From positions 434,001-498,000 of the forward strand of contig NZ_JRJE01000032.1 in the NCBI RefSeq assembly GCF_000763295.1: a DNA stretch of 64,000 nt. The letters run 5' to 3'. The notes below the pieces were generated by a model. The model was not told the origin of the DNA, did not search any database, and was given only the letters and a program-made list of their open reading frames with translations. Origin of the DNA: Thalassospira australica. GTDB taxonomy: Bacteria; Pseudomonadota; Alphaproteobacteria; Rhodospirillales; Thalassospiraceae. Numbering within the stretch: the stretch's first letter is position 1; every line of letters begins with the position of its first letter. Of the stretch, positions 28,214-38,223 are shown piece after piece. The position numbers and the translations under genes are program-made.

Positions 28214-30130
28214 ATGGGTAAGATTATTGGTATCGACCTTGGCACCACGAACTCGTGCGTTGCAGTCATGGATGGCAAAGAAGGCCGTGTGATTGAAAAC
28301 AGCGAAGGTGCTCGTACCACCCCGTCGATGGTCGCTTTCACCGATGATGGTGAGCGCCTTGTCGGTCAGCCGGCGAAACGCCAGGCTGTGACCAACCCGG
28401 AAAACACCCTGTTTGCCATCAAGCGTCTGATCGGCCGTCGTTATGGCGATGCCGAAGTCGAAAAAGACAAGGACCTCGTACCGTACAAAATCGTATCGGG
28501 CGAAAACGGCGATGCATGGGTTGAAGTCAATGGCGAGAAAATGGCCCCGAGCCAGATCGCAGCCATGGTGCTTCAGAAAATGAAAGAAACCGCCGAAGGC
28601 CACCTTGGCGAGCCGGTCACCGAAGCGGTGATTACCGTTCCGGCATATTTCAACGATTCCCAGCGCCAGGCGACCAAAGACGCCGGCAAGATTGCGGGTC
28701 TTGAAGTCAAGCGTATCATCAACGAGCCGACCGCAGCAGCGCTTGCTTATGGTCTGGACAAGAAAGACGGCGGCACCGTGGTCGTTTATGACCTTGGTGG
28801 TGGTACCTTTGACGTGTCGGTTCTGGAAATCGGCGATGGCGTTTTCGAAGTTAAATCGACCAACGGTGATACCTTCCTTGGTGGTGAAGACTTCGACAAA
28901 CAGATCATTGATTACCTTGCAGACGAGTTCAAAAAAGAACAGCAGATCGACCTGCGCAAAGACCGTCTGGCCCTGCAGCGTCTGAAAGAAGCTGCTGAGA
29001 AAGCCAAGATCGAGCTTTCCTCGTCGATGCAGACCGATGTCAACCTGCCGTTCATCACCGCAGACGCATCTGGCCCGAAACACCTTAACATCAAGCTGTC
29101 GCGTGCGAAGCTTGAAGGTCTGGTTGGCGATCTGATCGAACGCACCATGACCCCGTGTAAAGCAGCCCTTAAGGATGCCGGTATCACCGCAGGTGAAATC
29201 GACGACGTCATCCTGGTTGGCGGCATGACCCGTATGCCGAAGGTTCAGGAACGCGTTAAAGAGTTCTTCGGCCGTGATCCGCACAAAGGTGTGAACCCGG
29301 ATGAAGTTGTGGCCCTTGGTGCTGCAATTCAGGGCGGTGTTTTGCAGGGTGACGTCAAAGACGTTCTTCTGCTTGATGTGACCCCGCTGTCGCTTGGTAT
29401 CGAAACGCTTGGCGGTGTCTTCACCCGCCTGATCGACCGTAACACCACGATCCCGACCCGTAAGTCGCAGACCTTCTCGACCGCTGAAGACAATCAGACG
29501 GCCGTGACCATCCGCGTCTTCCAGGGTGAACGTGAAATGGCGGCTGACAACAAGATGCTCGGCCAGTTTGATCTGGTTGGTATCCCGCCGGCACCGCGCG
29601 GTGTTCCGCAGATTGAAGTGACCTTTGACATCGATGCCAACGGTATCGTCAACGTGTCTGCCAAAGACAAGGCAACCAACAAGGAACAGCAGATCCGCAT
29701 TCAGGCATCTGGTGGTCTTTCCGATGACGAGATCGAAAACATGGTCAAGGATGCGGAAAGCAATGCCGAAGCTGATAAGCAGCGCAAGGCACTTGTCGAA
29801 GCCCGCAACCAGGCAGAAGCCATCATCCACGCCACCGAAAAGAACCTTTCGGAGCATGGTGACAAGGTTGACGATGCGACCAAGTCGGAAATCGAAAACG
29901 CCCTGTCGGCTTTGAAAGAAGCCAAGGAAGGCGAAGATGCCGAGGCCATCACCACCAAGCTGAACGAATTGCAGCAGGCCTCGATGAAACTTGGCGAAGC
30001 CATGTATCAGGCGCAGCAGGAAGAAGCCGGTGACGGCGAAGCGGCCGAAGCCGATGCTTCTGCACAGGCTGATGATGGTGTTGTTGATGCCGACTTCGAA
30101 GAAGTCGATGACAACAAAAAAGACAAGTAA
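28214..30130 (+). CDS. dnaK: Chaperone DnaK (Hsp70)
   Basis: ATP-dependent folding chaperone, 638 residues, the usual length. The nucleotide-binding domain starts [20 protein letters not shown] and includes [19 protein letters not shown] and [11 protein letters not shown]. The linker [18 protein letters not shown] leads into the substrate-binding domain, and the acidic C-terminus ends in [10 protein letters not shown]. An RpoH promoter lies upstream and dnaJ follows after 104 bp containing two hairpins. No irregularity is seen. A long open frame on the opposite strand is only a codon-bias shadow. Confidence 0.98.
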   Translation: MGKIIGIDLGTTNSCVAVMDGKEGRVIENSEGARTTPSMVAFTDDGERLVGQPAKRQAVTNPENTLFAIKRLIGRRYGDAEVEKDKDLVPYKIVSGENGDAWVEVNGEKMAPSQIAAMVLQKMKETAEGHLGEPVTEAVITVPAYFNDSQRQATKDAGKIAGLEVKRIINEPTAAALAYGLDKKDGGTVVVYDLGGGTFDVSVLEIGDGVFEVKSTNGDTFLGGEDFDKQIIDYLADEFKKEQQIDLRKDRLALQRLKEAAEKAKIELSSSMQTDVNLPFITADASGPKHLNIKLSRAKLEGLVGDLIERTMTPCKAALKDAGITAGEIDDVILVGGMTRMPKVQERVKEFFGRDPHKGVNPDEVVALGAAIQGGVLQGDVKDVLLLDVTPLSLGIETLGGVFTRLIDRNTTIPTRKSQTFSTAEDNQTAVTIRVFQGEREMAADNKMLGQFDLVGIPPAPRGVPQIEVTFDIDANGIVNVSAKDKATNKEQQIRIQASGGLSDDEIENMVKDAESNAEADKQRKALVEARNQAEAIIHATEKNLSEHGDKVDDATKSEIENALSALKEAKEGEDAEAITTKLNELQQASMKLGEAMYQAQQEEAGDGEAAEADASAQADDGVVDADFEEVDDNKKDK

Positions 30131-30214
30131 GACGACCGCAGAGGTCGTCTTGAACGACGCCCTGTAAAGAAAAATCGGGCCGTTCCGGACGCAGATGTTC
30201 GCTGGAACGGCCCG
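30128..30214 (+). promoter_or_regulatory. Two hairpins between dnaK and dnaJ
   Basis: The first stem, AAGACGACC with GGTCGTCTT (about 30128-30150), lies at the dnaK stop. The second, CGGGCCGTTCC (30176-30186) with GGAACGGCCCG (30204-30214), ends about 20 bp before dnaJ. Neither has a T-run. They may stabilise dnaK mRNA or lower readthrough so that DnaJ is made in smaller amount, which is inference. Confidence 0.45.
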
Positions 30215-30234
30215 ACCGTATTTCGGAGTTACAG

Positions 30235-31374
30235 ATGGCGAAAGAAGATTATTACGAGCTGTTGGGTGTCAGTAAGGATGCCAGTGCAGCCGAGCTGAAA
30301 AGCGCCTATCGTAAGCAAGCGATGAAATATCACCCGGACAAAAACCCGGGCGATACCGAAGCTGAAATTAAGTTCAAGCAGGTCAACGAAGCCTACGAAA
30401 TCCTGAAGGATCAGGAAAAGCGTGCGGCCTATGACCGGTTTGGCCATGCAGCCTTTGATCAGGGCGGCCCCGGTGGCGGTGGCGGCTTTGGCGGCGGCGG
30501 TTTCGGTGGTGGCGGCTTTGCCGACGTCTTTGACGAAATCTTCGGGGCCATGGGTGGTGGCGCGCGTCGCGGTGGCGGATCGTCACGTGGGGCGGACCTG
30601 CGCTATAACATGGCGATTTCGCTCGAAGAGGCGTTCGAGGGCAAGAAAGCCGAGATCACCATTCCGGGCTCTGTATCGTGTGAAGCCTGTGACGGGACCG
30701 GTGCCGAAGCCGATTCCCAGCCGGTCAATTGCCCGACCTGTAATGGTCACGGCAAAGTCCGTGCCCAGCAGGGGTTCTTTACCATTGAGCGCACCTGCCC
30801 AAGCTGTCATGGCAAAGGCAAGATCATCAAAAACCCGTGTAAATCCTGTCACGGTGTTGGTCGCGTCGAAAAGGAAAAGACCCTTCAGGTCACCATCCCG
30901 GCCGGTGTCGAGGATGGAACGCGCATTCGCCTGTCAGGCGAAGGCGAAGCGGGGACCAATGGCGCACCTCCGGGGGATCTTTATATCTTCCTTGATATTG
31001 CCCACCATCGCTTCTTCCAGCGCGAAGGTGCCAACCTTTATTGCCGAATCCCGATCCCGATGGGCAAGGCCGCCCTTGGCGGTACGATCGAGGTCCCGAC
31101 AATTGAAGGCACACGCACGCGGATCAGCATCCCTGAAGGCACGCAGACGGGCCAGCAGTTGCGTTTGCGCGGCAAGGGCATGACGGTCCTGCGCTCGCAG
31201 GCGCGTGGTGACATGTTCGTTGAAATCAGTGTCGAAACCCCGGTCAATCTGACAGATCGTCAGAAAGAACTGCTTGAGGAATTTGACGTGATTTCGCGTG
31301 AAGAAGGCTCAAGCCCGGAAAGCGAAGGGTTCTTTTCCAAGATGAAAGAAATCTGGAAAGACCTGACTGATTGA
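30235..31374 (+). CDS. dnaJ: Co-chaperone DnaJ (Hsp40)
   Basis: Stimulates the DnaK ATPase and delivers substrates. 379 residues in the type I layout: J domain at about 1-70 with the HPD motif (YHPDKNPGD), a Gly/Phe-rich linker at about 75-115, and a zinc-binding domain of four CxxCxGxG-type repeats at about 145-210 ([32 protein letters not shown]). Two C-terminal beta domains follow. GGAG lies a few bases before the start. Confidence 0.97.
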   Translation: MAKEDYYELLGVSKDASAAELKSAYRKQAMKYHPDKNPGDTEAEIKFKQVNEAYEILKDQEKRAAYDRFGHAAFDQGGPGGGGGFGGGGFGGGGFADVFDEIFGAMGGGARRGGGSSRGADLRYNMAISLEEAFEGKKAEITIPGSVSCEACDGTGAEADSQPVNCPTCNGHGKVRAQQGFFTIERTCPSCHGKGKIIKNPCKSCHGVGRVEKEKTLQVTIPAGVEDGTRIRLSGEGEAGTNGAPPGDLYIFLDIAHHRFFQREGANLYCRIPIPMGKAALGGTIEVPTIEGTRTRISIPEGTQTGQQLRLRGKGMTVLRSQARGDMFVEISVETPVNLTDRQKELLEEFDVISREEGSSPESEGFFSKMKEIWKDLTD

Positions 31375-31403
31375 TCGGTTTGCGCTTGAAAGATCGATAT
31401 CAC

Positions 31404-31437
31404 AAACCCCCGGCAGTTTTGTCGGGGGTTTTGTTTT
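31404..31437 (+). terminator. Intrinsic terminator after dnaJ
   Basis: AAACCCCCG (31404-31412) and CGGGGGTTT (31423-31431) form the stem, followed by TGTTTT. It separates dnaJ from dapB. Confidence 0.75.
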
Positions 31438-31501
31438 GCGCTGTTCGGGCCTTGTGTTAAGCAAATGCACGTTTGAAATTGCTTGGGCGAGGATACCGCA
31501 A

Positions 31502-32302
31502 ATGAAAATCGGGATTGTTGGATGTGCTGGCCGTATGGGCCGGATGCTGGTGAATGAAACCGCCAAAACCAAGGGCTGTGAAGTCGGTGGCGGGACGGAT
31601 CTGCCCGATAGTCCGTTCATCGGCAAGGACGTCACCCTGATTGCCGGTCTGGAAGAAAGCGGCGTGCTGGTTGGCGATAGCCCCAAAGCCCTGTTTGAAG
31701 CGGTTGATGCCGTGATTGATTTCACCGCACCGGCTGCCACCATGCAACATGCCAAACTGGCTGCTGAGACCGGCACCATTCTTGTGATCGGGACCACTGG
31801 CCTTTCCAATGACCAGAAGGAAGAACTCAAGGTTTCGGCTCAAAAAGCGCCGATTATCTTTGCGCCGAATATGAGCGTAGGCGTGAATCTGGCCTTTGCT
31901 CTGGTCGAAAAGGTCGCAAGCATCCTTGATAAGGATGTGGCGGATATCGAAATCGTTGAAATGCACCACAAGCACAAGGTCGATGCGCCTTCTGGCACCG
32001 CCCTTGGTCTTGGCGAAGCTGTGGCAAAAGGCCGTGGTGTGAATCTTGACGAGGTATCGGTTCGTTCGCGCGATGGACATACCGGTGCGCGCGAAGACGG
32101 TACCATCGGCTTTGCAACGTTGCGCGGTGGCGATGTGGTGGGCGACCATACAGTTGTCTTTGCCTGTGAAGGTGAGCGCATTGAGATCACCCATAAGGCA
32201 TCCTCACGCGAAGTCTTTGCCAAGGGCGCGGTCCGGGCCGCAAAATGGGCCGAAGGCAAGGCACCGGGGCTTTATTCCATGCGTGAAGTGCTGGGACTTT
32301 AA
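31502..32302 (+). CDS. dapB: 4-hydroxy-tetrahydrodipicolinate reductase
   Basis: The second pathway-specific enzyme of lysine and meso-diaminopimelate synthesis. I start at ATG 31502 (MKIGIVGCAGRMGRML), with GAGGA about 9 nt upstream, giving 266 residues; 22 upstream codons are open but overlap the terminator region. The Rossmann motif GCAGRMGR, DFTAPAATMQHAKLA, GTTGL and the catalytic EMHHKHKVDAPSGTAL are all present. Confidence 0.96.
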   Translation: MKIGIVGCAGRMGRMLVNETAKTKGCEVGGGTDLPDSPFIGKDVTLIAGLEESGVLVGDSPKALFEAVDAVIDFTAPAATMQHAKLAAETGTILVIGTTGLSNDQKEELKVSAQKAPIIFAPNMSVGVNLAFALVEKVASILDKDVADIEIVEMHHKHKVDAPSGTALGLGEAVAKGRGVNLDEVSVRSRDGHTGAREDGTIGFATLRGGDVVGDHTVVFACEGERIEITHKASSREVFAKGAVRAAKWAEGKAPGLYSMREVLGL

Positions 32303-32332
32303 GCGCTTAGCACCACAAAGCTGACCCCATAC

Positions 32333-32373
32333 AAAAAGACCCCGCTGCAGATCATTGCAGCGGGGTCTTTTTT
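32333..32373. terminator. Bidirectional terminator between dapB and polA
   Basis: A perfect 17-bp stem (32333-32349 and 32356-32372) with a 6-nt loop has A and T runs at both ends. It ends both convergent transcripts and is the strongest hairpin in the window. Confidence 0.9.
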
Positions 32374-32391
32374 TGGTTCTACGCGTCCAAT

Positions 32392-35211
32392 TTAGTGGGC
32401 GTCGGCCCAGCTATCGCCGATGCCAGCGTCCGCAATCAGCGGAACCGACAGGTGGGCGGCGTTTTCCATGACGTCGCGGATGACCTTGATGGCTTTATCG
32501 GCCTCGTCTTCCGGGGCTTCGAAGATCAATTCATCGTGGACTTGCAGCAACATGCGGGTGTTAAGCCCGGCATCGACCAATGCACCGGGAACGGCAATCA
32601 TGGCGCGTTTGATGATGTCGGCCGCACCGCCCTGAATCGGGGCGTTGATCGCGGCACGTTCGCCAAAGCTTCGGCGCATGCCGTTTTTGTCATTGATGCC
32701 GTTGATATGGATGTGGCGGCCAAACAGGGTGCGCACAAAGCCGTGTTTTTTGGCAAATTCCTTGGCCTGATCCATATAGTCGCGGATGCCCGGGTAAATC
32801 TCGAAATAGGCCTCGATGAAGGCCTTGGCTTCTTTTTGCGGAATGCCAAGCTGATTGGCCAGACCAAAGGCCGAAATACCGTAAATGATGCCGAAGTTAA
32901 TCGCCTTTGCCTTGCGACGGACCATCGGGTCCATGCCTTCTATCGGCACACCAAAGACCTTTGATGCGGTAGCGGCGTGGATATCCTCGCCATTCTTGAA
33001 CGCTTCGCGCAGGGCGTCGATTTCGGCAACATGGGCCAGAAGGCGCAATTCGATCTGCGAATAGTCGGCAGAAATCAGCTTGCAGCCGCTATCTGCGACG
33101 AAGGCGGTGCGGATTTTGCGGCCTTCTTCGCTTCGGATCGGGATATTTTGCAGGTTCGGGTCGTTTGACGACAGACGCCCGGTATTCACATTGGTTTGGC
33201 CGTAGCTTGTATGCACACGGCCGGTATTGGGATTAATGTGATGGGCGAGTGCATCGGTATAAGTGCTTTTAAGTTTTGACAGTTGGCGCCATTCCAGAAG
33301 CTTTGCCGGAAGGTCATGGCCCTGTGCGGCAAGCCCTTCAAGCACGTCAGCCCCGGTCTGCCAGGCACCGGTTTTGGTCTTTTTGCCGCCGGGCAGGCTC
33401 ATTTTATCAAACAGGATCTCGCCAAGCTGCTTGGGACTGCCAAGATTGAACGGCTCGCCCGCCATTTCATGAATGGTTTCTTCAAGCGCAGCCATGCGTT
33501 TGGCGAAATCATCAGACAGGTTTTTAAGGATTTCGGCATCGACCTTGACCCCGAGGCCTTCCATTTTGGCCAGAACCGGGACCAGCGGACGGTCGAGCGT
33601 TTCATAGACGCTTGCCATATGTTCCTGCGCAATCCGGGGTTTCAGCAACCGATGCAGGCGCAGCGTGATATCGGCGTCCTCGGCGGCGTAATCAAGCGCC
33701 TTGTCAAGCGGGACCTGATCAAAGGTGATCTGGGTCTTGCCGCTGCCGCATACGTCCTTGAAAGAAATCGGTTTATAGTCGAGGTGCAGCTCGGCCAGTT
33801 CATCCATTCCGTGGCCGTGGCTGGTGCCATCAAGCACATAGGACAGCACCATGGTGTCATCCATCGGCGCAACATTGATGCCATGGCGGGCCAGAACGAT
33901 CATATCGTATTTCAGGTTCTGACCGACCTTAAGCACGCCTGGGTCTTCCAGAAGCGGTTTAAGAAGCTCAATCGCGCGGTCCAGCTTGATCTGCTTGGGG
34001 GCGTCTTTTGAGTCGGCGGGATTGTCGCCAAAATCAAAGCCACCCTGTGCCTCGCCGCTAACATGGCCAAGCGGGATGTAACAGCCGTTGCCCGGCTCGG
34101 TCGACAGCGAAATGCCGACCAGTTTGGCCTGATGGGCATCAAGGGACGTGGTTTCAGTATCCACCGCGACCGTGCCAAGATATTCAGCCGACAAAATCCA
34201 GTGCTTTAGACGCTCTTCATCCTGCACCAGTTCATATTCGGCCTTTTCAACCTTGATATCATTGACACCAACGCCGGGTTGCGTGGGATTGTCAAATTCG
34301 ATATCGCCACCGAATTTCGACTTTACTTTAGAAAGCAGTGATTTAAAGCCGTGACTTGCGATGAAGCTTAAAAGAACTTCCGGATCGGGTTCACGTAATT
34401 CAAAGTCGCCGAGTGGTTCGATCACGGGCACATCGGTTTTAAGTGTGACCAGATCACGCGACACGCGGGCCAGTTCGGCATTCTCGATCAGCTTTTCACG
34501 GCGCTTGGGCTGTTTGATTTCACCTGCGCGCTCCAGTAGAGAATCAAGATCGCCATATTCATCAATAAGTTGGGCGGCTGTCTTGACACCAATGCCGGGG
34601 ACGCCGGGCACATTATCAACGGAATCGCCCGCAAGGGCCTGAATATCAATGACCTTGTCGGGGTTCACCCCGAATTTCTCAAGAACTTCGGCTGCGCCAA
34701 TGGTGCGATTCTTCATCGCATCAAACATTTGCACGCGGTCGGTGACAAGTTGCATGAGGTCCTTGTCCGAAGAGACGATAATCACATCGGAACCTTCTGC
34801 CTCAGCCTGACGGGCATAGGTTGCGATCAGGTCATCGGCCTCAAACCCTTCAAGTTCGATCGACGGCAGGTTAAACGCGCGGGTCGCATCGCGTATCAGC
34901 CCGAACTGTGGAACCAGTTCTTCGGGGGGTGGCGGACGGTGTGCCTTGTATTCCGGATAGAAGTCGTTGCGGAAAGATTTGCCCTTGGTGTCGAAAATCA
35001 CCGCCATGTGGTCGGGTTTTGTATCTTCGCGAAGCTTCATCAGCATGGTGCAGAAGCCATAAACCGCATTGACCGGCGTGCCATCGGGGCTCGTCATTGG
35101 CGGCAGGGCGTGGAAAGCGCGGAAAATAAAGCCGGAACCGTCAACCAGAACGACGCGACGCGGGGCTTGGTCGGCGGACGAACCGGTGCTGGACGGGGCA
35201 GAATCTGTCAT
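32392..35211 (-). CDS. polA: DNA polymerase I
   Basis: Repair and Okazaki-fragment polymerase, 939 residues from MTDSAPSSTG (35211); a further 49 codons are open upstream but lie in the leader. Three domains are seen. The 5'-3' exonuclease spans about 20-310 (VLVDGSGFIFRAFHALPPM, VSSDKDLMQLV). The 3'-5' exonuclease spans about 340-540 with intact VAVDTETTSLD. The polymerase domain runs from about 560, with ADYSQIELRLLAHV, RRKAKAINFGIIYGISAFGLA and LLQVHDELIFEAP. The presence of the Asp/Glu exonuclease pair suggests proofreading is retained. A Ser/Asp-rich leader of about 18 residues precedes the first domain. Confidence 0.97.
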   Translation of the reverse strand: MTDSAPSSTGSSADQAPRRVVLVDGSGFIFRAFHALPPMTSPDGTPVNAVYGFCTMLMKLREDTKPDHMAVIFDTKGKSFRNDFYPEYKAHRPPPPEELVPQFGLIRDATRAFNLPSIELEGFEADDLIATYARQAEAEGSDVIIVSSDKDLMQLVTDRVQMFDAMKNRTIGAAEVLEKFGVNPDKVIDIQALAGDSVDNVPGVPGIGVKTAAQLIDEYGDLDSLLERAGEIKQPKRREKLIENAELARVSRDLVTLKTDVPVIEPLGDFELREPDPEVLLSFIASHGFKSLLSKVKSKFGGDIEFDNPTQPGVGVNDIKVEKAEYELVQDEERLKHWILSAEYLGTVAVDTETTSLDAHQAKLVGISLSTEPGNGCYIPLGHVSGEAQGGFDFGDNPADSKDAPKQIKLDRAIELLKPLLEDPGVLKVGQNLKYDMIVLARHGINVAPMDDTMVLSYVLDGTSHGHGMDELAELHLDYKPISFKDVCGSGKTQITFDQVPLDKALDYAAEDADITLRLHRLLKPRIAQEHMASVYETLDRPLVPVLAKMEGLGVKVDAEILKNLSDDFAKRMAALEETIHEMAGEPFNLGSPKQLGEILFDKMSLPGGKKTKTGAWQTGADVLEGLAAQGHDLPAKLLEWRQLSKLKSTYTDALAHHINPNTGRVHTSYGQTNVNTGRLSSNDPNLQNIPIRSEEGRKIRTAFVADSGCKLISADYSQIELRLLAHVAEIDALREAFKNGEDIHAATASKVFGVPIEGMDPMVRRKAKAINFGIIYGISAFGLANQLGIPQKEAKAFIEAYFEIYPGIRDYMDQAKEFAKKHGFVRTLFGRHIHINGINDKNGMRRSFGERAAINAPIQGGAADIIKRAMIAVPGALVDAGLNTRMLLQVHDELIFEAPEDEADKAIKVIRDVMENAAHLSVPLIADAGIGDSWADAH

Positions 35212-35599
35212 GCGTCTTGTGCTCTTGTGTTCTTGGATAAGGTGGGCGGAAGAATGCCCGATCTGGGCTGCTAAGTCGAGCATAGCCTTCTGCAAACCAG
35301 ACAAAAACACCAAGCCTCCTGACAGGTATTTGTCAGGAGCATCGCATCGGAAAATCACGGATTTTCACATTTGTTCCGCAATCAAAACATGATTGCTAAA
35401 GTCCCGATATCTAGAGATTTTTAACACATCATCTGTTTGTGCTTATCAGCCCGCCCAGGGATTGCTATGGTATCGGATAACTTCATCCCAAGGGACATGG
35501 GAGATCGGGTTCGTGACCCGGAAATCAAGCAAGCCGGAATTCAGCCCCAAAGGCATCGGCGTAGAAACTGCAGGTCCGGCGCGTGAGATTTCAGACAAT
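35212..35599. other. Divergent intergenic region of polA
   Basis: 388 bp. A perfect 9-bp hairpin CTCCTGACA (35316-35324)/TGTCAGGAG (35331-35339) lies about 105 bp before polA. On the minus strand it is followed by GCTTGGTGTTTTT, so it may act as a weak terminator or attenuator in the polA leader. A short dyad GAAAATC/GATTTTC is centred near 35358. The frame of the rightward gene is open back to 35393 but without a convincing upstream start. Confidence 0.35.
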
Positions 35600-36298
35600 A
35601 TGAAACTCGCGACCCGGAAACGCAAAAACAAAAAGGCAGGTCGTCGCGCAGCGAACGGATCAGGATGGCGCAGGTTTTTTAGCGTCACTGCCTGGCTGCG
35701 CTTTATTCTGACCTTTGGCATTTTTGGCCTGCTCGTGCATGGCTTGTTTGTTGTCTTTGGTGTTTATGAGCGTAATCAACGTCTTGCCAATTTTGATCAC
35801 TTCATTTTGCTGATCAAACTCGTGGTGTTTGTTGCCCTGATGTATCTGTTCTATGCGATGCTGATGCATTACGGCCCGATTCGCCACAAGGTGCGCAGCA
35901 TCTTCTTTCTGGCTTTGGCGCCGGTTGCCGCCCTTTGTATTTTCATGATTTATGGCGGCGGGCAGATTTTTGGCGATTTCCTGCCGGTTTTGCAGTTTCT
36001 GACCCTGACCATTGGGGTCGGCGGGTTCTTGCTTTATGTGCTTGGCTATACTTGGGTGACCGGGCAAAAGGTCAAACGCGATGCGGCCAAGTATGATGAC
36101 CCCGGACTGACAAAGCGCGAGGGATCACGCAACCGTGGAAACGGTTTGCCGCCCCCGGTTAAAGGGGATCGGCGCAAGGTTCACAAGGCCGGAAGCCTGC
36201 GGTTGCGGCGCTCTGATGGCGGAGATCAGGGCCACGGGCCGAAGAACGGGGGCGGATCAAATGGCAATGGACCAAAGGTCCGCTTGCCTGAAATCTGA
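35600..36298 (+). CDS. Hypothetical inner-membrane protein with basic tail
   Basis: Not recognised. From ATG 35600 (MKLATRKRKNKKAG) it has 232 residues; the open frame reaches back to 35393, so the start is uncertain. A Lys/Arg-rich N-terminus is followed by four predicted transmembrane segments (about residues 28-55, 65-92, 102-124, 130-155) and a hydrophilic, Gly/Arg/Lys-rich tail of about 70 residues with repeated GNG and GGG. Charge distribution places both termini in the cytoplasm. It lies between polA (divergent) and a small hydrolase. No function can be proposed. Confidence 0.55.
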   Translation: MKLATRKRKNKKAGRRAANGSGWRRFFSVTAWLRFILTFGIFGLLVHGLFVVFGVYERNQRLANFDHFILLIKLVVFVALMYLFYAMLMHYGPIRHKVRSIFFLALAPVAALCIFMIYGGGQIFGDFLPVLQFLTLTIGVGGFLLYVLGYTWVTGQKVKRDAAKYDDPGLTKREGSRNRGNGLPPPVKGDRRKVHKAGSLRLRRSDGGDQGHGPKNGGGSNGNGPKVRLPEI

Positions 36299-36351
36299 TA
36301 CCGCAATCCAGAAGCAGGGCCGGAAACAGGGCCGAAACGGGAGCAGAACTC

Positions 36352-36918
36352 ATGCGCCGTGATCTGATTTTCATTCATAGTGCCGGTCGGCAAGGCGGTG
36401 ACAACGGCAGCACCCGGTTGCTTCAGCGACTGGACGCAGCACTTTCCGACAGGTTTTGCATCATCGCCCCGGAAATGCCAGATCCGGAGCGTCCGGACAT
36501 TGATGCGTGGCTTTCCCGGATCGAGAACACATTGTTGCAGGCATCAGATGGTGCGGTTTTGGTCGGGCATTCCCTTGGTGGATCGACAATTTTGCAATAT
36601 CTGGCCGGAAATCCCGATATTTGGCGTGTAAACAACCGTTTATCGGCCGTCTTTGTTGTCGCGGCCCCGTTTTGGGGCCTTAAAGACTGGGAAATCGATG
36701 AATTTGTTCTCAGCGCGAATGAGGTTGCCGTCCTATCGGACTGCAAAACATTATGTTTTTGTCATGGACGTGATGACGAGATTGTCGATTTCACGCACTG
36801 CCAAACCTATATGCGCCACTTCCCACACGCCCATCAGATCACGCTAGATGGTACTGGACACTTGATGTTGGGCGGGGACATTGCAAAACTTGTTGATGAA
36901 ATTCGTATATACGCTTGA
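36352..36918 (+). CDS. RBBP9/YdeN-family alpha/beta hydrolase
   Basis: A small serine hydrolase of 188 residues. DLIFIHSAGRQGGDNGS opens the fold, the nucleophile elbow is GHSLGGS near residue 70, the acid is Asp in CHGRDDEIVDF, and the base is His in LDGTGHLMLGG. This is the compact RBBP9/YdeN type with no lid; substrates of such proteins are generally unknown. The stop TGA (36916-36918) directly abuts the folC stop on the other strand, with no terminator between. Confidence 0.82.
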   Translation: MRRDLIFIHSAGRQGGDNGSTRLLQRLDAALSDRFCIIAPEMPDPERPDIDAWLSRIENTLLQASDGAVLVGHSLGGSTILQYLAGNPDIWRVNNRLSAVFVVAAPFWGLKDWEIDEFVLSANEVAVLSDCKTLCFCHGRDDEIVDFTHCQTYMRHFPHAHQITLDGTGHLMLGGDIAKLVDEIRIYA

Positions 36919-38223
36919 TCAGCCGTGGTTTTCCAGGATCAAACCCGCCAAATACAGCGATCCAAGGATCAGAACCCGTTTCGGGTCGGGGCTGCTGTGC
37001 AAAAGGCTGGCAAGCGCAGTGTCAAAGCCATCGCAGGAAAAGGCAGGCGTGATATCGCAGGCCAAGGCCGCGTCCCGCAGTGTTTCGGGTTTGTGGTCCT
37101 GATGTTCGCCGGGAATGGGCACACCGGCAAAGGCGGTGATATGGGGGGCGATGGGTTTGAGGAACGCCGTTGCGTCGCGGTTATCAAGCATACCCATGAT
37201 GACGACAGTATCGCCTGCAGGCTGGCGGGATAGCCAGTCGGCAATGGCCTCTGCCGCAGCAATATTGTGCCCGCCATCCAAAATCAGCTCACAATCATCA
37301 GGAAGCGCGTCACATAGCGGGCCGGTGGTCAGTTTTTGCAGCCGTGCAGGCCAGCGCGCCGTGGTAAGGCCACGGGCAAGGATATCGACATCCATGCCGT
37401 CACATCCGGGCACCGCCGCCTTGCGGACGGTGGCGATTGCCGTTGCCGCATTGGTATATTGATGCCGCCCCGGCAGGGCCGGATGGGGAAGATCGATATT
37501 TTCAGTGCCAATGCGGAGGGTAAAACCGTCGTCGTCTTCTTTGGTGATTTCGAAATCATTGAAGATCGGCGCACTGATGCTGTTGGCGTGGCAGGCCAGG
37601 GTGTTAAAGGCTTCAAGGCTTTGTGGGGCGGTGATGCAGGGCACGCCATGCTTCATGATACCGGCTTTTTCAAACGCGATCTTGGCAATCGTGTCACCAA
37701 GAAAGCCCTGATGATCAAGCGAGATCGGTGTGATCACTGTGGCGGCAGGCTTTTCCAGCACGTTTGATGCATCGACCCGTCCGCCAAGGCCGGTTTCAAG
37801 CAGCAAGACATCTGCCGGAACTCGTGAAAAGGCAAGGAAGGCAGCGGCCTGGGTGATCTCGAAAAAGGTGATGGATTCGTTGTTATTGACCGTTTCGACT
37901 TCGGTCAGAAGATCGCACAGCGCGTCTTCGGAGATCATGTTACCGGCAAGGGTGATGCGTTCGTGGAACTTCACCAGATGCGGGGATGTGGAGCAATGAA
38001 CACGCAGTCCTGCAGCCTCGTAGATCGCACGCAAATAGGCAAGGGTCGATCCCTTGCCGTTGGTGCCGGCAATATGAATGACGGGCGGCAGCGAAAGGTG
38101 CGGATTACCAAGCTTTTCCAGAAGCCGGGTAATCCGCCCAAGCGAAAGATCAATGACTTTCGGGTGCAGCTTGCCAAGGCGAGCAAGGATTGCGTCGCTT
38201 TGGGCCAAGTTACTTGTCCGCAC
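36919..38223 (-). CDS. folC: Dihydrofolate synthase / folylpolyglutamate synthase
   Basis: Adds glutamate to dihydropteroate and to reduced folates. 434 residues of the Mur-ligase fold: ATP-binding loop HIAGTNGKGSTLAYL near residue 50, TSPHLVKFHERI, the central LLETGLGGRVDASNVL and the C-terminal domain with LILDGGHN. It starts at GTG 38223, overlapping the last 14 bases of accD. The order trpB-trpA-accD-folC on this strand is an established alphaproteobacterial arrangement. Confidence 0.95.
   Translation of the reverse strand: MRTSNLAQSDAILARLGKLHPKVIDLSLGRITRLLEKLGNPHLSLPPVIHIAGTNGKGSTLAYLRAIYEAAGLRVHCSTSPHLVKFHERITLAGNMISEDALCDLLTEVETVNNNESITFFEITQAAAFLAFSRVPADVLLLETGLGGRVDASNVLEKPAATVITPISLDHQGFLGDTIAKIAFEKAGIMKHGVPCITAPQSLEAFNTLACHANSISAPIFNDFEITKEDDDGFTLRIGTENIDLPHPALPGRHQYTNAATAIATVRKAAVPGCDGMDVDILARGLTTARWPARLQKLTTGPLCDALPDDCELILDGGHNIAAAEAIADWLSRQPAGDTVVIMGMLDNRDATAFLKPIAPHITAFAGVPIPGEHQDHKPETLRDAALACDITPAFSCDGFDTALASLLHSSPDPKRVLILGSLYLAGLILENHG

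Noticed and set aside
28196-29857. 553-codon open frame antisense to dnaK
   Set aside because: Mirror of dnaK's strong codon bias; no ribosome binding site or domain. dnaK is certain on the other strand.
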